The notes: generated by a model not told the origin, from the sequence alone. Numbered from the stretch's first letter, positions 42,573-52,449 are shown. The stretch is 64,000 nucleotides of DNA from Martinezella dioscoreae (GCF_009176305.1 NZ_BLAJ01000002.1:930001-994000); one strand, 5' to 3'. Translations and numbers: made by a program.

Positions 42573-44309
42573 TCAATAGATGTCTGGTTCGCCCGGCGTC
42601 GGGCCGAAGCCGGTTTCCAGGAAGTCGAAATCGCAGCCGGTATCGGCCTGCGCCACATGGCGCGAGAACATCCAGCCATAGCCGCGGCTGAATTTTTCCG
42701 CCGGCTTGACCCAGGCGTCGCGCCGGCGCTGCAGCTCGTCCTCATCAACAAGCATGTCGACGCGCCGTGCTTCGAGGTCGAGGCGAATGATATCGCCGTT
42801 GCGCAGCAGCGCCAGCGGGCCGCCGACATGGGATTCCGGCGAGACGTGCAGAATGCAGGCGCCGTAGCTCGTGCCGCTCATGCGGGCATCGGAGAGGCGG
42901 AGCATATCCCTGTGCCCTTTCTTCAGAAGCGCCTTCGGGATCGGCAGCATGCCCCATTCGGGCATACCGGGGCCGCCTTGCGGGCCGGCACCGCGCAGCA
43001 CCATGACGTGATCGGGCGTAATGTCGAGATTTTCATCGTCGACCGCCGCCTTCATCTCCGGATAGCTGTCGAAGACGAGCGCTGGCCCTTGATGCTTGTG
43101 AAAGCGCGGATCGCAGGCGGCCGGCTTGATGACGGCCCCCGTCGGCGCGAGGTTGCCCTTCAGCACCGCAAGCGACCCCTCATGATAGACCGGATTGTCG
43201 AGCGAGCGGATCACGTCGTCATTGTAGCATTTCGCCCCCTCCAACGTTTCGCCGAGGGTGACACCGGAGACTGTTAGCGCCGAAAGGTCGAGCTTCGGGG
43301 AGAGCTTCGCCATCAGCGCGCGCAGACCGCCGGCATAATAGAAATCCTCCATGAGATAGATCTTGCCGGTGGGCCTGATATTGGCAAGCACCGGAGTCGT
43401 GCGCCCGGCTTTGTCGAGATCGTCGAGCGAGAGATTGACGCCGGCGCGGCGTGCCATCGCGATCAGATGCACAACTGCATTGGTGGAACAGCCTGTCGCC
43501 ATCGCGACAGCAACGGCATTGTTGACGGCGGCCTGCGTGACGATTCTCGAAGGGACCAGATCTTCCCAAACCATCTCGACGATACGTCGACCGACAGCTG
43601 ATGACATGCGGATATGATTGGCGTCTGGCGCGGGGATCGAGCTGGCGCCGGGCAGGGTCAGGCCCAGCGCCTCGGCGATTGCCGTCATCGTGCTCGCCGT
43701 GCCCATGGTCATGCAGTGACCGTAGGAGCGGGCAATACCGGCCTCGACATCGACCCATTCTTTCTCCGAGATGGTGCCGGCGCGGCGCTCGTCCCAGAAT
43801 TTCCAGGCGTCGGATCCGGACCCTAGATATTCGCCGCGATAATTGCCGCGCAGCATCGGGCCGGCCGGGAGGTAGATCATCGGCAGCCCCATGGAGAGCG
43901 CGCCCATGACGAGGCCGGGCGTGGTCTTGTCGCAGCCGCCCATCAAGACGGCACCATCGACCGGATGCGACCGCAACAGCTCCTCCGCCTCCATCGCCAG
44001 CATGTTGCGATAGAGCATGGTCGTCGGCTTCACATAGCTTTCCGAAAGCGACAGGGCGGGCAGTTCCAGCGGAAAGCCGCCGGCCTGCAGGATGCCGCGC
44101 TTCACATCCTCGACGCGATGCTTGAAATGCGCATGACACGGATTGGCGTCGGACCAGGTGTTCAGGATGGCGATGACGGGCTTATCGGTCCATTCTTCGG
44201 GCGCATAGCCCATTTGCATGGTGCGCGAGCGATGCCCCGAGCTTCTGAGATCATCAGGCGCAAACCATCTGGCGCTGCGTAAATCCTGGGGCTTCTTCCT
44301 GCTGTTCAT
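42573..44309 (-). CDS. araD: L-arabinonate dehydratase (IlvD/Edd family)
   Basis: 578 residues. The three [2Fe-2S] ligands are visible as Cys58 (NPCHAH), Cys126 (MGGCDKTTPG) and Cys199 (YGHCMTMG); the catalytic serine is in DARMSGTSYGA (about 478). Length and motifs match the R. leguminosarum enzyme that dehydrates L-arabinonate, D-fuconate and related aldonates to 2-keto-3-deoxy acids. It lies between the RraA-like gene (18 bp) and the transporter permease gene. Naming varies between species (araC or araD), so the symbol is tentative; another aldonate as main substrate is possible. Confidence 0.85.
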   Translation of the reverse strand: MNSRKKPQDLRSARWFAPDDLRSSGHRSRTMQMGYAPEEWTDKPVIAILNTWSDANPCHAHFKHRVEDVKRGILQAGGFPLELPALSLSESYVKPTTMLYRNMLAMEAEELLRSHPVDGAVLMGGCDKTTPGLVMGALSMGLPMIYLPAGPMLRGNYRGEYLGSGSDAWKFWDERRAGTISEKEWVDVEAGIARSYGHCMTMGTASTMTAIAEALGLTLPGASSIPAPDANHIRMSSAVGRRIVEMVWEDLVPSRIVTQAAVNNAVAVAMATGCSTNAVVHLIAMARRAGVNLSLDDLDKAGRTTPVLANIRPTGKIYLMEDFYYAGGLRALMAKLSPKLDLSALTVSGVTLGETLEGAKCYNDDVIRSLDNPVYHEGSLAVLKGNLAPTGAVIKPAACDPRFHKHQGPALVFDSYPEMKAAVDDENLDITPDHVMVLRGAGPQGGPGMPEWGMLPIPKALLKKGHRDMLRLSDARMSGTSYGACILHVSPESHVGGPLALLRNGDIIRLDLEARRVDMLVDEDELQRRRDAWVKPAEKFSRGYGWMFSRHVAQADTGCDFDFLETGFGPTPGEPDIY

Positions 44310-44364
44310 TGTATTGACGCCTTGTATTCGGATGTTGGTCGAAGGGATAAATCCGTGCGCCGCA

Positions 44365-45228
44365 TCATTCCTTCATGCCCCATTTTAGCAGGGTGCGCCG
44401 CTCGATGGTCTGGAAGACCAGGTTTTCGACAATAAGCCCGATGACGATCACAGTCAGCAGGCCGGCAAAGACCGAGGGGATATCGAGAAGATTGCGGTTT
44501 TCGAAGATGAACCAGCCGAGGCCGCCCTGGCCGGAGGAGACGCCGAAGACGAGCTCGGCGGCGATCAGCGTGCGCCAGGAAAAGGCCCAGCCGATTTTCA
44601 GGCCGGTCAGGATCGACGGAAAGGCGGCGGGGATCAGGATGCGGAAGACATAGGATAGCCCCGTCAGCCCGTAATTGGCACCGACCATGCGCAGAGTGCG
44701 CGAGACCCCGAGAAAGCCGGCATGCGTGTTGAGCGCGACAGCCCATAGGACGGAGTGGATAAGCACGAAGACGAGGCTCGCTGGACCGAGGCCGAACCAG
44801 ATGAGCGCGAGCGGCAAGAGCGAGATGGCCGGCAGCGGATTGAACATCGCCGTCATGGTTTCCAGGAAATCGGTGCCGATGCGGGTGTTGATCGCAACAA
44901 CCGTCAGGACGGCAGCGAGCACCGTTCCCGAGACGTAGCCTGTTACCAGTATCTTCAGCGTGGTCCAGATGCGGGCCGGCAGCACACCGTCGGCAAACCG
45001 GTCGTAAAGCGCCGTCAGCGTGTCGCTCAACGTCGGAAACAGCAGCGGATTGTCGAGATGCCGGGCATAGGCCTCCCATATGACGGCGAGGACAACGATC
45101 AGCAATGACTTGCGGAAAAGGCCCGACTGCCAGAGGAGCTCGATCGTGCCGAGCTTTTGTTCGACGGCTGCGATATGGCCGGCCGTTTCCGGTGACTGCG
45201 GCGCAAGGATAATCTGCGGTGCGCTCAT
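44365..45228 (-). CDS. NitT/TauT-type ABC transporter permease
   Basis: 287-residue inner-membrane permease with about six helices after a cytoplasmic lead (first helix SLLIVVLAVIWEAYA). The coupling loop is in VSRTLRMVGANYGLTGL, and FSWRTLIAAELVFGVSSGQGGLGW is typical of the SsuC/TauC class. It is 3 bp from the ATPase gene. With the dehydratase next to it the cargo should be a sugar acid, an unusual substrate for this transporter class. Confidence 0.88.
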   Translation of the reverse strand: MSAPQIILAPQSPETAGHIAAVEQKLGTIELLWQSGLFRKSLLIVVLAVIWEAYARHLDNPLLFPTLSDTLTALYDRFADGVLPARIWTTLKILVTGYVSGTVLAAVLTVVAINTRIGTDFLETMTAMFNPLPAISLLPLALIWFGLGPASLVFVLIHSVLWAVALNTHAGFLGVSRTLRMVGANYGLTGLSYVFRILIPAAFPSILTGLKIGWAFSWRTLIAAELVFGVSSGQGGLGWFIFENRNLLDIPSVFAGLLTVIVIGLIVENLVFQTIERRTLLKWGMKE

Positions 45229-45231
45229 GGA

Positions 45232-46047
45232 TTACTCCCTGTGCCCCTGTTCGGCAAACAGCATGTGATGAATTTCCTGCTCCAGCTTGGCGGCGGCTGT
45301 GGGGTCGTCGCGGACGGCCTCCACATCGCGCACCTCGGCCTTGACCCGACCGGGATGCGGCGACAGCAGCAGGATACGATTGGAGATCTTGATCGCCTCG
45401 GCGATCGAATGGGTGACGAAGATGACGGTAAAGCGTGTATCTTCCCAGAGCTGCAGGAGCTCGTCCTGCATCTGCCGGCGGGTGAGGGCATCGAGCGCTG
45501 CGAAAGGCTCGTCCATCAGCAGGATATCGGGCTGCATCGCCATGCCGCGGGCAATCGCGACACGCTGTTTCATGCCGCCGGACAGCATGTGCGGATAGGT
45601 GTCGACCGCGCGTGTGAGCTTGACTTTCTCGATATAATCGCGGGCGATCGCCTCAGCTTCGCGACGCGGCAGGCGGCGGGCTGTCGTCAGTGGGAACATG
45701 ACGTTTTCCAGTACCGTCTTCCAGGGGAGCAACTGGTCGAATTCCTGAAAGACCATCATGCGGTCGGCGCCCGGTTTCTTGACCGGTTGCCCCTTGATTT
45801 CGATCCGCCCCACCGTCGGTATCATATAGCCGCCGATCGCCTTCAGCAGCGTCGATTTTCCGCAGCCCGAGGGGCCGAGAAGGACGAAGCGATCGGACTG
45901 GCCAACGGAGAAGCTGACATTTTCCGTCGCGGTGATCAGCAGGTTCGGCGTCTTGTAGCGAAGCGTCACCCTGTCGACATTCAGAAGCGGTGTCGCGGTC
46001 ATTGTTTCCGTCATCGGCATGTCAGCACGCGTTTTTGCCTGAAGCAT
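45232..46047 (-). CDS. NitT/TauT-type ABC transporter ATP-binding protein
   Basis: 271 residues with Walker A GPSGCGKST, Q-loop MMVFQEFDQLLPW, signature LSGGMKQRVAIARGMA and Walker B ILLMDEPFAALD; all intact. It pairs with the adjacent permease and binding protein. I start it at the ATG at 46047 because GGAGAAGG lies just upstream; an in-frame ATG at 46020 would also serve. A longer open frame to 46110 overlaps the binding-protein gene and is not used. Confidence 0.88.
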   Translation of the reverse strand: MLQAKTRADMPMTETMTATPLLNVDRVTLRYKTPNLLITATENVSFSVGQSDRFVLLGPSGCGKSTLLKAIGGYMIPTVGRIEIKGQPVKKPGADRMMVFQEFDQLLPWKTVLENVMFPLTTARRLPRREAEAIARDYIEKVKLTRAVDTYPHMLSGGMKQRVAIARGMAMQPDILLMDEPFAALDALTRRQMQDELLQLWEDTRFTVIFVTHSIAEAIKISNRILLLSPHPGRVKAEVRDVEAVRDDPTAAAKLEQEIHHMLFAEQGHRE

Positions 46048-46099
46048 GGGCCTTCTCCGTGGGGTCGCTTGAAGGCGGCATTCGCGCCGCCCGTAGGCA

Positions 46100-47104
46100 T
46101 CAGTTGCCATTGAGATCGGCGGCTTCCGGCAGGTAATAGTCGGTCCAGGCCTTGGGCATGGTCTTCAGCGTACCGATCTTGTGGAGGTGCGCCGCGAACT
46201 TCATGGTTCCCTGCGGATCCATGCGGAACTCCATCATGTGCGGCTCCTTCAGGATCGCCAACAGGTCTTCGACGCTGGTCTTGTCGCCGCTGACGGTCTT
46301 GTAGGCTTCCACCGCCGATTTCGGATCCTTCTTGATGAAGTCGATCGCTTCAGCCGTCGCCTCGCGTACCGCCTTGATGATCGTCGGGTTGGCGCTTGCA
46401 AACTGCGTCGTGGTGAAGAAGGTGCCCTGGGTCAGCTCGCCGCCGATGATGTCGCGGGAATCGATGACCTTGTGAACGCCCGGCTGCTTCAGCTCCAGAT
46501 ATTGGAAGGGCGGGGCGGAGAAGTGGTTCTTGACCTCATGGGTCTGGTTGGCGAGCGCTGCCATCGCGTCGGGGTGACCGAGCTGCACCGTATTGGCGTC
46601 GAACTTGTGTACCTGGTCGTCGCCATACATTTGCGCGGCGGCCATCTGCAGCAGAATTGCCTGCGTGGAGACGCCGACCGTCGGCACCGCGATCTTGTCG
46701 CCGGCCTGAATGTCCTTCAACGACTGGATGCGCGGGTCGCGCGAAACCATGATGACCGGCTGGGCCGAATTGGTAACGATGCCCTTGACCTTGCCTCTGG
46801 TGCGGTCCCAAAGCAGCAGCAGATTGCCGGTGCCGGTGTTGACGATGTCGACATTGCCGGACAGCAGCGCGTCGGTCTGCGCGCCGCCACCGCTGAAGGT
46901 CCGCCATTCCACCTTGACGCCCTGTAGGCCGTCTGCGGCCGCGTGCTTCTCGATCAGCTTCTGCGTTTCCATGACGTGACTGGCGAGATAGAGAATGCCG
47001 GGCTGGCGCGTGATCGAAATATCCGTCTTTTCGGCTGCTCCGGCTGAAAAGCTGCCCGCAATCACCATGCCGACCGCAGTCAGACAGCGAAGAAATCCTC
47101 TCAT
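46100..47104 (-). CDS. NitT/TauT-type ABC transporter substrate-binding protein
   Basis: 334 residues with a signal peptide (LTAVGMVIAGSFSAGAAE) and the SsuA/TauA fold: ISITRQPGILYLASHVM, LLSGNVDIVNTGTGNLLLLWDR, KIAVPTVGVSTQAILLQ. It is the first gene of a five-gene operon (binding protein, ATPase, permease, dehydratase, RraA-like). The ATG at 47104 has GGGAGGAG upstream. An operator-like dyad lies between it and the divergent GntR gene. Confidence 0.88.
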   Translation of the reverse strand: MRGFLRCLTAVGMVIAGSFSAGAAEKTDISITRQPGILYLASHVMETQKLIEKHAAADGLQGVKVEWRTFSGGGAQTDALLSGNVDIVNTGTGNLLLLWDRTRGKVKGIVTNSAQPVIMVSRDPRIQSLKDIQAGDKIAVPTVGVSTQAILLQMAAAQMYGDDQVHKFDANTVQLGHPDAMAALANQTHEVKNHFSAPPFQYLELKQPGVHKVIDSRDIIGGELTQGTFFTTTQFASANPTIIKAVREATAEAIDFIKKDPKSAVEAYKTVSGDKTSVEDLLAILKEPHMMEFRMDPQGTMKFAAHLHKIGTLKTMPKAWTDYYLPEAADLNGN

Positions 47105-47161
47105 TTGCTCCTCCCGATTGATCCAACCTTTGAGAAAGGAGGTTGGCGTCGGTTCACTAAA

Positions 47162-47179
47162 GCACTAATGTATCAGTGC
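47162..47179. promoter_or_regulatory. Candidate GntR operator in the divergent promoter region
   Basis: GCACTAATGTATCAGTGC is an 18-bp inverted repeat with 5-bp perfect ends (GCACT/AGTGC) and two more paired positions inside. It lies 58 bp before the transporter gene on one side and 55 bp before the GntR gene on the other, so one site could control both. Confidence 0.55.
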
Positions 47180-47234
47180 ATCAAGCCCTGAATTGTGTTT
47201 AATGAGCAGACGCTCTTGCCCAGAAAGGCCGCCA

Positions 47235-47927
47235 GTGAAGCTCAATCCGAAAGAATTTGCCCTCGATCGCTCCCGCCAGGTCGCGCCTCAGATTCTCGAG
47301 ATCCTGCGATCGCGCATTCTTTCGATGAGCTTGCCGCCAACGACGGTCTTGTCGCGCATCTCGCTGCAGAGCGAATTCAATGTCAGCCAGACTCCTGTGC
47401 GCGATGCCCTGATCCGGCTTGAGGAGGAGGGGCTTGTGGAGGTCTATCCACAATATGCGACTGTCGTTGCGAGGATCGATATCCGCAACGCAACCGAGGC
47501 ACATTTCCTGCGATTGTCGATCGAACTGGAGGCCGTCCGCAGGCTGGCTGCGGATTCGCCTGCGGAAACCGCAGCAATCCTCGAAGGCATCCTGGCTCGC
47601 CAGAAGCATGTGGCGTCACAGGAAACCTATGATCTATTCGACATGCTCGACAAGGATTTCCATCGCGTTCTCTACGAGCGGGCCGGCATTCTCGGCCTCT
47701 GGTCCACGGTCCGGCGCCAAAGCGTGCATCTCGACCGGCTGCGCATGCTCAACCTGCCCATGCCGGGCAAGCTCGAGCAGATCATTGTCGATCATCAAGC
47801 CGTGGTCGATGCTATCAGCTCGGCCGATGCGGAGGCCGCCGTTGCCGCTTTGCGCCGGCATTTGTCGGGCACCTTGTCGATCGTCGATCTTATTTGCGAG
47901 CAATATCCGGATTATGTGAGCCGTTAG
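47235..47927 (+). CDS. GntR/FCD-family regulator of the sugar-acid operon
   Basis: 230 residues. The winged helix is at about 20-65 (SRISLQSEFNVSQTPVRDALIRLEEEGLV) and the FCD domain follows (EAHFLRLSIELEAVRRLA; MLDKDFHRVLYERAG; DHQAVVDAISSADAEAAVAAL). Conserved Asp and His residues for metal and ligand binding are present (DKDFH, DHQAV, RRHLS). The start is a GTG at 47235 with GAAAGG upstream; an ATG at 47202 is possible. It is divergent from the transporter/dehydratase operon and is its probable repressor. Confidence 0.87.
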   Translation: MKLNPKEFALDRSRQVAPQILEILRSRILSMSLPPTTVLSRISLQSEFNVSQTPVRDALIRLEEEGLVEVYPQYATVVARIDIRNATEAHFLRLSIELEAVRRLAADSPAETAAILEGILARQKHVASQETYDLFDMLDKDFHRVLYERAGILGLWSTVRRQSVHLDRLRMLNLPMPGKLEQIIVDHQAVVDAISSADAEAAVAALRRHLSGTLSIVDLICEQYPDYVSR

Positions 47928-48036
47928 CCTATCGGCTTTTCGGACCGATGTGAGATGTGGAGCGCGCCGACCCGCGGATTGGCTTATGCCTCGCTTCATG
48001 CGACAAGATCTGAGGCAAACAAATCATGGAGTTCGC

Positions 48037-48939
48037 TTGACCATCGGGCTTGCGCATGCCGAGTTGATCGCGGTTCTGACGGCCGTTACGGGCGGCGATC
48101 CAAGGGTGATGACGGTGCGGTCGGGTGATGCCTTGCCGTCCGGTCCGTTCGAGCTTGGGCATCGCACGCTGCAAAGCGGATTGCGCGAATGGGTTCAGGA
48201 GCAGACGGCCCACCCGGTCGGCTATCTGGAACAGCTTTACACCTTTGCCGATCGCGATCGAAACAACGAAATTCTCGGCGGCCGCACGATTTCGATCAGC
48301 TATCTTGGGCTGGTGCGCGAGCAGGCGGCCCCCGGCGGCGGCATGCCTGGCTGGCACGGCTGGTACGAATATTTCCCTTGGGAGGATCATCGGGGCGGGC
48401 GACCGCCGATGCTGGATGATGTCGCCGCCCGTCTGACGGCCTGGATCGGTGACGATGCCATGCGGCGCGACCAGCGCCGCCGGCGGGCCGATTTTACTTT
48501 CGGATTGAATGGTGCTGCTTGGAACGAAGATCTCGTCCTGCAGCGTTATGAATTGCTCTACGAGGCGCATCTTGTCGCCGAGGCGGGCTGCGATCTCAAG
48601 CTCAATTTCGGTCGGTCCATGTTTGCAGATCATCGCCGTATCCTTGCGACGGGCATGGCGCGGCTCAGGGCTAAGATCAAATATCGGCCTGTGGTGTTCG
48701 AACTCATGCCCGAGAATTTCACGCTTCTGCAATTGCAGAAAACCGTGGAGGCGCTGGCAGGCCTGACCCTGCATAAACAGAACTTCCGTCGACTGATCGA
48801 GCAGCAGGAACTGGTCGAAGAGACCGGGGGGACAGAAAGCGAGACCGGCGGCCGTCCGGCCAAGCTCTTCCGCTTCCGTCGCGCCGTGCTCGAAGAACGC
48901 GAATTCGCTGGAACGAAATTACCACTCTCCCGCAATTGA
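48037..48939 (+). CDS. nrtR: NrtR-type Nudix-related transcriptional regulator of NAD synthesis
   Basis: About 300 residues. The N-terminal two thirds form a Nudix-like domain (TIGLAHAELIAVLTAV; LPSGPFELGHRTLQSGLREW; YLEQLYTFADRDRN) that lacks a proper Nudix box. The C-terminal part (about 215-300) is a winged helix (FELMPENFTLLQLQKTVEAL, then KQNFRRLIEQQELVEETG). This is the architecture of NrtR, an ADP-ribose-sensing repressor of NAD genes. It lies directly before nadABC in the same direction. The start is unsure: TTG at 48037 has GGAG five bases upstream and fits the family; ATGs at 47986 and 47998 lack one. Confidence 0.87.
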   Translation: MTIGLAHAELIAVLTAVTGGDPRVMTVRSGDALPSGPFELGHRTLQSGLREWVQEQTAHPVGYLEQLYTFADRDRNNEILGGRTISISYLGLVREQAAPGGGMPGWHGWYEYFPWEDHRGGRPPMLDDVAARLTAWIGDDAMRRDQRRRRADFTFGLNGAAWNEDLVLQRYELLYEAHLVAEAGCDLKLNFGRSMFADHRRILATGMARLRAKIKYRPVVFELMPENFTLLQLQKTVEALAGLTLHKQNFRRLIEQQELVEETGGTESETGGRPAKLFRFRRAVLEEREFAGTKLPLSRN

Positions 48940-48941
48940 CA

Positions 48942-48994
48942 TATGCTCACGTTGAGAATATCTATTTGCTCATGATATACTCAAAATGAGTATA
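48942..48994 (+). promoter_or_regulatory. nadABC promoter overlapped by two NrtR-operator copies
   Basis: Copy one (48942-48960) is TATGCTCA, CGT, TGAGAATA; copy two (48976-48994) is TATACTCA, AAA, TGAGTATA, a perfect 8-bp inverted repeat. Their centres are 34 bp apart. A promoter TTGAGA (48952-48957), 18 bp, TATACT (48976-48981) has its -35 box in copy one and its -10 box in copy two, so a bound repressor would block RNA polymerase. The nadA ATG follows at 49009 after AAGGAG. Confidence 0.72.
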
Positions 48995-49008
48995 ATAAGG
49001 AGCCGGCC

Positions 49009-49980
49009 ATGAATCTTCCCGTATCCGCATCTTCCCTTTACGATCGCGTCAGCCGCGTCATTCCCAAAGCTGAATGGCTGACTTTTCAGGATGACGTCGA
49101 GGCGATCCTCGAATTGAAGCGGCGGCACAATGCCGTCATTCTCGCTCACAACTATCAGACGCCGGAAATCTTCCATGGCGTCGCCGATATCGTCGGCGAT
49201 AGCCTCGCGCTTGCGCGGAAGGCGGTGGAGGTCAATGCCGATATCATCGTCCTGGCCGGTGTGCATTTCATGGCCGAGACGGCCAAGCTGCTGAACCCGG
49301 AAAAGACGGTTCTGATCCCGGATATGGAGGCGGGCTGCTCGCTGGCGGAATCGATCACGCCGGAAGATATCGCGCTGCTGCGTCAGGCTCATCCGGGCGT
49401 TCCGGTGGTCACCTATGTCAACACGTCGGCAGCCGTAAAAGCGGCGTCCGATATCTGCTGCACTTCGGGCAATGCCCGGCAGGTGGTGGAATCGCTCGGC
49501 GTGCCGAAGGTGCTGATGCTGCCGGACGAATATCTGGCGCGCAACGTCGCACGCGAAACCAATGTCGAGCTCATCGCCTGGCATGGGCATTGCGAGGTTC
49601 ACGAGCTCTTCACCGCGGACGATATACGTCAGCTTCGCGAGAATTATCCCGGCGTGACCGTACTGGCCCATCCGGAATGCCCGCCTGATGTCGTCGAAGC
49701 CGCCGATTTCGCCGGTTCTACCGCCGTCATGTCCGACTATGTCGGCAAGAAGCACCCGTCCCGTGTGGTGCTGCTCACCGAATGTTCGATGAGCGACAAT
49801 GTCGCCGTGCATCATCCGGATGTCGAATTCATCCGGCCCTGCAATCTTTGCCCGCACATGAAGCGCATCACGCTTGGCAATATTCGCAAGGCCCTGGAAG
49901 AGGGGCGGCATGAGGTGACGGTCGACCCGGCAATTGCTGCAGACGCCCGTCGGGCGGTTGAAAGGATGCTGGCGATATGA
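49009..49980 (+). CDS. nadA: Quinolinate synthase A
   Basis: 323 residues. NadA condenses iminoaspartate with dihydroxyacetone phosphate to quinolinate, using a [4Fe-4S] cluster. Hallmarks are [31 protein letters not shown], the [10 protein letters not shown] segment, HPECP and the C-terminal [20 protein letters not shown] precedes the ATG. It is the first gene of nadABC and overlaps nadB by 4 bp (ATGA). Confidence 0.96.
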   Translation: MNLPVSASSLYDRVSRVIPKAEWLTFQDDVEAILELKRRHNAVILAHNYQTPEIFHGVADIVGDSLALARKAVEVNADIIVLAGVHFMAETAKLLNPEKTVLIPDMEAGCSLAESITPEDIALLRQAHPGVPVVTYVNTSAAVKAASDICCTSGNARQVVESLGVPKVLMLPDEYLARNVARETNVELIAWHGHCEVHELFTADDIRQLRENYPGVTVLAHPECPPDVVEAADFAGSTAVMSDYVGKKHPSRVVLLTECSMSDNVAVHHPDVEFIRPCNLCPHMKRITLGNIRKALEEGRHEVTVDPAIAADARRAVERMLAI

Positions 49981-51518
49981 GCGAGATTCGTGAAGACTTG
50001 AGCGGCCGCATCGTTATCGTCGGCAGCGGCCTCGCCGGATTGATGACGGCGCTGACGCTGGCTCCCGAGCCAACCGTGATTATTACCCGCGCCTTGATCG
50101 GCGCGGAGACCTCAAGTGCCTGGGCGCAAGGTGGCATCGCCGCCAGCATAGGCGAGGGCGACAGCGCGGCCCTGCATCTTGCCGATACGCTCGCCGCTGG
50201 CGACGGGCTCTGCGACGCGGAAGTGGCGGCAAGGATCGTTGCCGAAGCCCCTGCGGCCATCGCGGCGCTGGAGCGCTTCGGCGTCGAGTTCGACCGCAAC
50301 GACGCCGGCGAGTTGTCCCTCGGTCTCGAAGCTGCACATTCGCTTCGGCGTATCGTGCATTCCAAGGGCGATGGCTCGGGTGCCGCCATCGTTCGCGCAC
50401 TTGCCGAGGCGGTCGCCCGCACGCCGTCGATCACAGTGCTCGAGGGCTATCAGGCGCAGCGGCTGCTGCTGGATGGGGATCGCGTCGCCGGCCTTTTGTG
50501 CCTGACCAGCAAGGGCCACGTCGTCTTGCCGTCCTCCCGTATCGTCCTTGCCACGGGCGGCATCGGTGGCCTCTTCGATGCCACGACCAATCCGGTCGGC
50601 AATTTCGGGCAGGGGATTGCGCTTGCGGCACGGGCCGGGGCACGGCTTGCCGATATGGAGTTCGTGCAATTCCATCCAACGGCGCTCGATAGTCGCAGGC
50701 GTCCGCTGGCGCTTGTCAGCGAAGCGGTTCGCGGCGAAGGCGCGCTCCTCGTCAATGAGAGTGGCGAGCGCTTCATGGCCGGTGTCGAAGGTGCCGAGCT
50801 TGCGCCGCGCGATGTGGTCGCACGCGCGATCAGCGCGGAAATCGCCCGCGGCGGCCGGGTCTTCCTCGATGCGCGAGGCGCGCTCGGCAATGGTTTCGCC
50901 GCGCGCTTTCCAGTCATCGAGGCCCTTTGCCACGAGGCAGGTGTCGATCCGGCGAGCGATCTCATCCCGGTGCGTCCGGCCGTTCACTACCACATGGGCG
51001 GCGTTGCGACCGACGAGAACGGCCGCAGTTCGGTTCCCGGCCTATGGGTGGTGGGCGAGACGGCTTCCACCGGCCTGCACGGCGCCAACCGCCTTGCCAG
51101 CAACTCCCTGTTGGAGGCTGCGGTCATGGGTATGCGGGCGGCGCACGATATCGCCGGCACGGATGCAAGCCCCGCAAGATTGCAGAAGCAGTGTCCCGAG
51201 ACATTCGCGCCAGACCTGACGCTCGTCCGGCCGATTGTGTCGCGGCATCTCGGCGTGTTGCGCAATGCCGGTGCCATCCATGGCGCGATCGCGGCCCTTC
51301 TGCCGCTTTGTGAGAACGAAAGCACGGCAACCGACCCTGCGCTGGTGGCCTTGCTGATCGCCGTCTTCGCAAGTCTCCGGATGGAATCACGCGGCGCCCA
51401 TGCGCGCACGGATTTTCCGCTGAAACTGCAATACGCGCAGCGCCGCATGATGAACCTTTCCGACGCCTTGGATATTGCCAGGTCCGTCACCCCCTATTCG
51501 CTCGCAAGGAGTGCCTGA
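49977..51518 (+). CDS. nadB: L-aspartate oxidase
   Basis: 513-residue flavoenzyme that oxidises L-aspartate to iminoaspartate for NadA. The FAD-binding motif [14 protein letters not shown] is at the N-terminus, followed by [12 protein letters not shown], the active-site region [10 protein letters not shown] and [15 protein letters not shown], and [21 protein letters not shown]. The C-terminal helical domain has the expected [14 protein letters not shown]. The length is slightly below the E. coli enzyme, normal for alphaproteobacteria. It overlaps nadA and is 1 bp from nadC. Confidence 0.96.
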   Translation: MSEIREDLSGRIVIVGSGLAGLMTALTLAPEPTVIITRALIGAETSSAWAQGGIAASIGEGDSAALHLADTLAAGDGLCDAEVAARIVAEAPAAIAALERFGVEFDRNDAGELSLGLEAAHSLRRIVHSKGDGSGAAIVRALAEAVARTPSITVLEGYQAQRLLLDGDRVAGLLCLTSKGHVVLPSSRIVLATGGIGGLFDATTNPVGNFGQGIALAARAGARLADMEFVQFHPTALDSRRRPLALVSEAVRGEGALLVNESGERFMAGVEGAELAPRDVVARAISAEIARGGRVFLDARGALGNGFAARFPVIEALCHEAGVDPASDLIPVRPAVHYHMGGVATDENGRSSVPGLWVVGETASTGLHGANRLASNSLLEAAVMGMRAAHDIAGTDASPARLQKQCPETFAPDLTLVRPIVSRHLGVLRNAGAIHGAIAALLPLCENESTATDPALVALLIAVFASLRMESRGAHARTDFPLKLQYAQRRMMNLSDALDIARSVTPYSLARSA

Positions 51519-51519
51519 C

Positions 51520-52377
51520 ATGACGCTTGCTCCCCTCCCGCGCCTGATCGTTGAGCCACTGGTGCGCAATGCATTGGTCGAAGATCTTGGCCTCGCTGGC
51601 GACGTCACATCTACGGCCGTCATCCCGGCGGAACATCGGTCCCGCGTTGCTATGGTCACCCGCCAGCCGGGCGTTATCGCAGGTCTCGATGCCGCTGAAC
51701 TTGCCTTCCAGCTGGTCGATCCCACCGTTGCCATGACCCGTCACGTGCCCGACGGTACGAAGGTGGAGGCAGGCGAGGTCATCGCGATGGTCGAAGGGCC
51801 ATCCCGCGGCCTGCTGACGGCGGAACGCACCGCGCTCAACTTCCTCGGTCATCTCTCCGGTATCGCCTCCGTGACGGCCGGCATCGCCGAGGCGATCGCC
51901 GGCACGAAGGCCTCGATCGTCTGCACGCGCAAGACGACACCTGGTCTTCGGGCGCTGGAAAAATACGCCGTGCGCGCCGGCGGCGGCATGAACCATCGCT
52001 TCGCGCTCTATGACGCGGTATTGATCAAGGACAATCACGTCGCTATTGCCGGAGGCATCACTGAAGCCATTCGCCGCGCCAAGGCGGGCGTGGGTCATAT
52101 GGTCAAGATCGAGGTCGAGGTGGATACGCTGGAGCAGCTTCGCGAAGCGATGCAGGAGGGCGCCGACGCCGTGTTGCTCGACAACATGACGCCGGATCAA
52201 CTGCGCGAGGCAGTCGATATCGTCGGCGGCCGGGCGATCACCGAAGCCTCGGGCCGCATCATGCCGGCGACGGCTTCCGCAATCGCGGCCTCCGGCGTCG
52301 ATCTCATCTCCGTCGGCTGGCTGACTCACAGTGCGCCGACGCTCGATATCGGGCTGGACTGGAAGACAGAAACCTGA
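51520..52377 (+). CDS. nadC: Nicotinate-nucleotide pyrophosphorylase (quinolinate phosphoribosyltransferase)
   Basis: 285 residues. NadC turns quinolinate and PRPP into nicotinate mononucleotide. Visible motifs: [63 protein letters not shown] and [10 protein letters not shown]. The ATG at 51520 follows AAGGAG inside the end of nadB. The last gene of the NAD operon, with a strong terminator 26 bp further on. Confidence 0.96.
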   Translation: MTLAPLPRLIVEPLVRNALVEDLGLAGDVTSTAVIPAEHRSRVAMVTRQPGVIAGLDAAELAFQLVDPTVAMTRHVPDGTKVEAGEVIAMVEGPSRGLLTAERTALNFLGHLSGIASVTAGIAEAIAGTKASIVCTRKTTPGLRALEKYAVRAGGGMNHRFALYDAVLIKDNHVAIAGGITEAIRRAKAGVGHMVKIEVEVDTLEQLREAMQEGADAVLLDNMTPDQLREAVDIVGGRAITEASGRIMPATASAIAASGVDLISVGWLTHSAPTLDIGLDWKTET

Positions 52378-52398
52378 GGTAGGGTAAGTTCCGCATTT

Positions 52399-52433
52399 TG
52401 GAGGGCCGGTAGCGCGAGGTTACCGGCCCTCCA
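52399..52433. terminator. Strong bidirectional terminator after nadC
   Basis: A perfect 13-bp stem (arms TGGAGGGCCGGTA and TACCGGCCCTCCA) around a nine-base loop separates nadC from the convergent vapC gene. It can serve both directions; no long T-run follows on either strand. Confidence 0.75.
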
Positions 52434-52449
52434 GCTTCCAGTTGGCCAT

